From F-183 sp036502165 (GTDB lineage Bacteria; Acidobacteriota; Terriglobia; Bryobacterales; Bryobacteraceae): 18,601 bases of DNA. Location: NCBI GenBank assembly GCA_036502165.1, contig DASXZC010000105.1, positions 1-18,601 on the forward strand, given 5' to 3'. Made by a program: the position numbers and the translations under genes. Below are positions 15,254 to 18,601 of the stretch, piece after piece; position 1 is the first letter of the stretch, and the number at the start of each line of letters is the position of its first letter. The notes under the pieces were generated by a model, which worked only from the letters and a program-made list of their open reading frames with translations, was not told the origin of the DNA and made no database searches.

Positions 15254-15682
15254 CTACTTGTGAGCTGTGACCGTGATTTCGATCCGCGATGTTCCGACGA
15301 GTTTGGCGACGCCGACCGTAGTCCGCGCGGGCCTTGGATCCGCGAAGACCTTAGTATAAACGCCATTCATTTTCGGGAACAAAGTCATGTCGGTCATAAA
15401 CACCTGCACCGCAACGACGTCCTTAAAATCCATCTTTGCTTCGTGCAGAATAAGGCCCACATTGTCGAGCGCCGTCTTCACTTCCGCCTCGAAATCCTCG
15501 GGGACCTTCCCTGTTTTCAAGTCCGAACCCGTCTGTCCGGCGATGTAAAGGGTACCATCCACCAGGATCCCCGGACTAAACGGCTTACCCGGCGCAAACT
15601 CTTTCGGCTGAATGACTTTCTTATCTCCGGCGGATGCCACAGCGGCCCCGGCAAGCAACAGAATCGGGAGGAGTGAACGCAT
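15254..15682 (-). CDS. Exported RidA/YjgF-family protein
   Basis: 142 residues. Residues 1-18 form a signal peptide (MRSLLPILLLAGAAVASA), so the product is predicted to leave the cytosol. The rest is a full RidA fold: LYIAGQTG (45-52), a central helix, then the family signature PRPARTTVGVAKL with R120 (R105 of E. coli RidA, which binds the substrate carboxylate) and E135 in RIEITV (E120 equivalent). Classical RidA is cytosolic and deaminates 2-iminobutanoate/2-iminopropanoate from PLP enzymes. A periplasmic copy would have another substrate or role. ATG start at 15682. It heads the nfeD-slipin-SPOR-lipA-lnt run, 29 bases before the NfeD gene, and is divergent from the PilZ gene. Confidence 0.87.
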   Translation of the reverse strand: MRSLLPILLLAGAAVASAGDKKVIQPKEFAPGKPFSPGILVDGTLYIAGQTGSDLKTGKVPEDFEAEVKTALDNVGLILHEAKMDFKDVVAVQVFMTDMTLFPKMNGVYTKVFADPRPARTTVGVAKLVGTSRIEITVTAHK

Positions 15683-15856
15683 GGTCCCAATGATCCCACA
15701 ATCTCTGGTAGCAGCTCGAAACCCTCGAAGTACTACAGGAAAAATGGAGCCAGTACTCTATTGTGGCTTCGTACGGGGGTTGCGATCCTAACAGCACAGG
15801 CGACGCCCTCAAACGGCACTTCGCAAATTCTCAAAGCAACACGGAGCAATGACCGC

Positions 15857-16216
15857 GTGAACCCGATCTATTTTCCCACCGATTCTTCCAACCCCGGAAC
15901 CGAGCGCCGGGGCTCAGACCGCTTCCCCATGGAACGCGACGTGAAATTCAAGGTCATCAATCGGAAGACCGGCGAGGAGACCGGTGTGGGCAAGACGATC
16001 AACATGAGCAGCAACGGCGTGCTCTTCGAGACGGAGCAGAATATCCTGCCCGGGCGCCGCGTAGAGATGACGATCAGTTGGCCCGCGCAGCTGAACAATA
16101 CGTGCCCGCTGAAGCTGGTCGCCCGCGGCCGGATCGTCCGTGTCGAGAACGGCCGGGCCGCTGTCGAGATTCAGCAGTACGAGTTCCGCACGCAAGGCAA
16201 AGCCGCCGTGCAGTAG
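15857..16216 (+). CDS. PilZ-domain protein (putative c-di-GMP effector)
   Basis: 119 residues from GTG 15857. The single-domain protein carries both PilZ c-di-GMP motifs: an RxxxR-type segment in TERRGSDRFP near the N-terminus, and NMSSNG (the D/NxSxxG motif) about 30 residues later. The beta-barrel strands end in GRIVRVENGRAAVEIQQYEF. It probably binds cyclic di-GMP and acts on a partner, since no output domain is fused. The frame is open from a TTG at 15761, but GTG 15857 has a GGAG site 10 bases upstream and the extra 32 residues show no domain. Its stop codon (16214-16216) abuts the stop of the convergent MerR-TPR gene with no space between. Confidence 0.88.
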   Translation: MNPIYFPTDSSNPGTERRGSDRFPMERDVKFKVINRKTGEETGVGKTINMSSNGVLFETEQNILPGRRVEMTISWPAQLNNTCPLKLVARGRIVRVENGRAAVEIQQYEFRTQGKAAVQ

Positions 16217-17188
16217 CTATCCGGACCGCGGCTTCACGATCGCCGCATCCTTCAATCGCGCTAGTTCACGCCGCGCGATCGTCGCCCAAGTGCTCGCAGG
16301 ATCGAGCTTCAAATACGCCTTCCAGTGATGCACGGCCTTCATCGGCTGGCCCATATTCTGATGCAGCAAACCAAGATTGTAATGCGCATCGGAGTAAGAA
16401 GGATTGATCGCCAGCGCGCGTTCGTAGTGTTCGCGCGCCTTTTCACGCTCGCCCTTCTCGTCGTATAAATTGCCCAGATTGAAATGCGCCAGCGCGTATT
16501 CCGGATCCGCTTCAATCGCCCGCGCATAAAATTTTTCCGCTTTCACGAATGATCGCGCGTTAAAGAAAATCGTCCCCAGATTGACCAGCGCCCCAGTCGA
16601 TTGCGGATCGAGCTCCAGCGTCTTCTCATACGCCTCGCGGACTTCCTCAATCGGCGCCGCCGTTCGTTCGAGTGCGATCGCCCGCTCGAACCAACGCTCG
16701 GCCTCGGCCCTGTGCTGCAGTTCTTCGAGGTCTTGACTCGATCGCTTGGACCGGCCAGGAAAGGCCAGCAACTTATCGAGCTCCGGTCCCTTGAAGTCGA
16801 GCAACAACTGACCGGTCTGCGGCTCCATCGTGCGTCCAGCGATGTCCACGCGGATGCGCGGCTTGCCCTTCTTCATCCGCTTGCGGCCGCTCGCAGGAGG
16901 CGGAGGATCGACGTAAATCCGCAACTCCGTCAGCGGATCGCCGCCATCGCCGATCCTGAGCCGCAGCGCCTCGAGGACGTCTTTAATCCGCCCCGGCGAC
17001 ACACGGTGCGTCCGCAGATGCATCAAGGTTCGCAAGGCGAGCAACTCCGGAAATCCGAAGGAAGTCCGCACGGTGATGAACCCCTGTTCTTCCCAGGAGC
17101 GCAGTTGCCGTTCGGAGAGATTCAAAAACCGCCGGACCTCATCGCGCGAGAACGCTTGCTGTCCAGCAGAGGAGACGGCCACGGACAA
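16217..17188 (-). CDS. MerR-type HTH regulator fused to TPR repeats
   Basis: 323 residues. The N-terminus is a MerR-like winged helix (about 12-78): FSRDEVRRFLNLSERQLRSW, then a tyrosine-less wing and LMHLRTHRVSPGRIKDVLEALR. A basic, proline-rich linker (95-115) and a small beta segment (about 110-135) follow. The C-terminal half is four TPR units (about 165-198, 199-232, 233-266, 267-300) with repeats such as ALAHFNLGNLYDEKGEREKAREHYERAL. Normal MerR proteins end in a dimerisation coil and an effector pocket; here a protein-binding repeat array replaces them. The start is a TTG at 17188 with an in-frame TAA two codons before it. GTG 17182 is equally possible, and neither has a clear ribosome site. 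It follows the methyltransferase gene on the same strand. Confidence 0.85.
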   Translation of the reverse strand: MSVAVSSAGQQAFSRDEVRRFLNLSERQLRSWEEQGFITVRTSFGFPELLALRTLMHLRTHRVSPGRIKDVLEALRLRIGDGGDPLTELRIYVDPPPPASGRKRMKKGKPRIRVDIAGRTMEPQTGQLLLDFKGPELDKLLAFPGRSKRSSQDLEELQHRAEAERWFERAIALERTAAPIEEVREAYEKTLELDPQSTGALVNLGTIFFNARSFVKAEKFYARAIEADPEYALAHFNLGNLYDEKGEREKAREHYERALAINPSYSDAHYNLGLLHQNMGQPMKAVHHWKAYLKLDPASTWATIARRELARLKDAAIVKPRSG

Positions 17189-17212
17189 ATTTTATCATTG
17201 TGGAAAGAATGT

Positions 17213-18154
17213 CTATCCGCGGCGCGCCCGCGTGATCGCCCGCACAGCGGTCGTTCCCAAGGTATCCACCGCGACTCCGCGATATCTGGCCGCCAGCGGC
17301 AGACTTCCTTCCTCCAACAACTTCAGTCCCCGATCATTCTTCCACGTCCGCCACAAGACGGCTTCATGCCCGGCTTCGCGGTAAATCTTCTCGTAATCAT
17401 CCACACGCAGACGATTATGATAGGCGAACTGATTGTCGTTATATTTCGCCCAATCCGATTCTTCAAACTGCAGGAAATTAACGAAGCTGATCGATTGATC
17501 GTCGTGCGCGAAATGATCCGACGGATCGATATGATGACACGCCAAACCTGTGCCAGGCACAAGAATCCGGCTCGCTTCCTTGAGGATCGCGCTCAGCACC
17601 GGACCCGGGATATGTTCGAATACCGTAAAGGAAAACTGCAGATCGATCGACCCATCCGGCAAGCCCGTCTTCGTCGCGTCCGCGGGAGCGTGATAACGGA
17701 TCGCGGCGGCGTCCATCAATTCGCGCGCCGTATGCACCGAGGACAATTTCTCTAACCGTGCCGAGACCGCTTCCCTTCCCGCGATCGGACCCAACAAAGC
17801 GGCGACCTCCTCGCGATTCCGCAGCATCCCCGCGAGCGATCCTTCGACCAGCTCCGCCTTCATATATGGATGCAGATCGTAAGTTTCGACTGAACTCGCG
17901 CCTAGCAGGTAGAGCCCCACCGGCATGTCGAGCCGGCGTCCAGTGCCGACTTCCATCACACGTTTGCCGGCGATCGTAAACCCGGCCTCGGCGAGATCCT
18001 TCGCGATACCCGCCAGATCCCGCAGGTTCGGCATCGGATCCGGAGCGAATCGCAAACTGCCCAGATTTTTCTGCAGGAAATAATACGCGGCCTCACTGCC
18101 AACCGGCAGCGAAGCGCACGCGCGCTGTATGAGAGCTTTCGTTTTCCAGTTCAC
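17213..18154 (-). CDS. SAM-dependent class I methyltransferase
   Basis: 313 residues, cytosolic. The Rossmann motif I is VMEVGTG (66-72), the acidic end of the second strand is D93 in VETYDLHP, and the substrate-side segment is LPDGSIDLQFSFTVFEHIPGP (165-185), as in Methyltransf_11/UbiE-type enzymes. After that come GLACHHIDPSDHFAHDD, rich in His/Asp, and a C-terminal helical end. The extra block between motifs I and the IDL strand (about 100-150) is longer than in minimal methyltransferases. The substrate is unknown; lipid, sugar or small-metabolite methylation are all possible. The start is GTG at 18154, 12 bases after the ssb stop, so it is probably transcribed with ssb. The MerR-TPR gene begins 24 bases downstream of its stop. 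Confidence 0.87.
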   Translation of the reverse strand: MNWKTKALIQRACASLPVGSEAAYYFLQKNLGSLRFAPDPMPNLRDLAGIAKDLAEAGFTIAGKRVMEVGTGRRLDMPVGLYLLGASSVETYDLHPYMKAELVEGSLAGMLRNREEVAALLGPIAGREAVSARLEKLSSVHTARELMDAAAIRYHAPADATKTGLPDGSIDLQFSFTVFEHIPGPVLSAILKEASRILVPGTGLACHHIDPSDHFAHDDQSISFVNFLQFEESDWAKYNDNQFAYHNRLRVDDYEKIYREAGHEAVLWRTWKNDRGLKLLEEGSLPLAARYRGVAVDTLGTTAVRAITRARRG

Positions 18155-18166
18155 GAGAGGACGGAT

Positions 18167-18601
18167 CTAGAACGGCACATCGTCATCGGTGACGCCGCCC
18201 TCGAACCCGGAACCGGACGACGTAGAACCAGAGGACGAAGCGGCGGGCGGTCCCGCCATCGGACGCCTCTGCTGCATCGCACTGCGCGGCATCGACACCG
18301 GCTGCTGCTGGCCATATTCTTCCTCGCTGCCTGGCATCGGAGGGCCGCCGTCCCCGCCGCGTCCACCGAGCAAAATCACCTCTTCGGCAACGACCTCGGT
18401 CGCGTATTTCTTCTGCCCGTCCTTATCCTCGTAGCTGCGCGTCTGCAGACGCCCTTCGACATACACCTGCTTGCCTTTGGTCAAATATTGACCGACTGCT
18501 TCCTGGCGCCAGAGGACGACGTTCGACCAGTCAGTTTCTTCCTTCCATTCGCCGGTCTGCTGATCTTTCCAGCGGCGGCTGGTCGCGACCGCGAACCGCG
18601 T
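18167..18601 (-). CDS. ssb: Single-stranded DNA-binding protein (partial, N-terminus beyond window)
   Basis: 144 codons are visible, open to the right edge. The OB-fold part reads TRFAVATSRRWKDQQTGEW, then TDWSNVVLWRQEAVGQYLTKGKQVYVEGRLQTRSYEDKDGQKKY, with the tryptophans and the YL-KGK-V-VEG-L signature of bacterial SSB. A Gly/Ser/Pro/Gln-rich flexible tail (about the last 65 residues) ends in DDDVPF, the acidic tip that recruits repair and replication partners. About 35-40 N-terminal residues are probably missing off the edge. SSB coats single-stranded DNA as a tetramer during replication, repair and recombination. The methyltransferase gene follows after 12 bases. Confidence 0.95.
   Translation of the reverse strand, partial: TRFAVATSRRWKDQQTGEWKEETDWSNVVLWRQEAVGQYLTKGKQVYVEGRLQTRSYEDKDGQKKYATEVVAEEVILLGGRGGDGGPPMPGSEEEYGQQQPVSMPRSAMQQRRPMAGPPAASSSGSTSSGSGFEGGVTDDDVPF

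Noticed and set aside
15761..15856. TTG-initiated 32-residue extension of the PilZ protein
   Set aside because: No ribosome site or domain in the extension; GTG 15857 has GGAG at suitable spacing.
16601..17755. Open frame of 384 codons opposite the MerR-TPR and methyltransferase genes
   Set aside because: It spans two unrelated minus-strand genes and shows no domain; shadow of GC-rich codon structure.
1..18601. tRNA, rRNA, CRISPR, insertion sequence or tandem repeat
   Set aside because: Nothing recognisable was found by reading either strand; the sequence is almost fully covered by protein genes.

Overview
The window looks like ordinary chromosome from a soil-type bacterium, most plausibly an Acidobacteriota member of the Solibacter/Bryobacter kind. 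That placement is an inference. It rests on moderately high GC in the housekeeping genes (38 of 60 bases in one alaS line counted by hand), a diderm envelope gene (lnt), a bacillithiol-type YpdA/Bdr reductase, and a MerR-TPR fusion. No rRNA, tRNA, CRISPR array, transposase, integrase or origin was seen. No stretch over 300 bases lacks a gene.

Layout from the left: a leftward run begins at 4655 and reads HAD phosphatase, membrane OB/GAF kinase-like protein, small exported protein, VOC-fold protein, then the N-terminal 210 residues of an MFS exporter that runs off the left edge. Diverging from it at 4725 is a rightward pair, alaS and a YpdA/Bdr-like flavoprotein, only 2 bases apart.

Next comes one gene (8440-9897, leftward) of visibly lower GC. 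It encodes an alpha-helical protein whose C-terminus carries an R-N-x3-H HEPN ribonuclease motif. This is the best candidate for an undescribed, defence-like gene. Upstream of it on the same strand is a tight leftward envelope/lipoate cluster read from 15682 down to 10043: exported RidA, NfeD-type membrane protease, stomatin-like slipin, SPOR protein, lipA, lnt. Gaps are 24 to 33 bases, and lipA and lnt overlap by 4 bases.

A rightward PilZ gene (15857-16216) diverges from ridA. It ends back-to-back with a leftward MerR-HTH/TPR gene. That gene lies downstream of a SAM methyltransferase and of ssb, which is cut by the right edge.

Points most worth a second look: (1) the 802-residue kinase-like protein, which has lost the H-box histidine, the N-box asparagine, the G1 glycines and the receiver aspartate; (2) the HEPN gene in a low-GC patch; (3) the YpdA/Bdr homologue with threonine where the family's conserved cysteine sits; (4) the exported RidA at the head of the NfeD/slipin cluster; (5) the MerR-TPR fusion.
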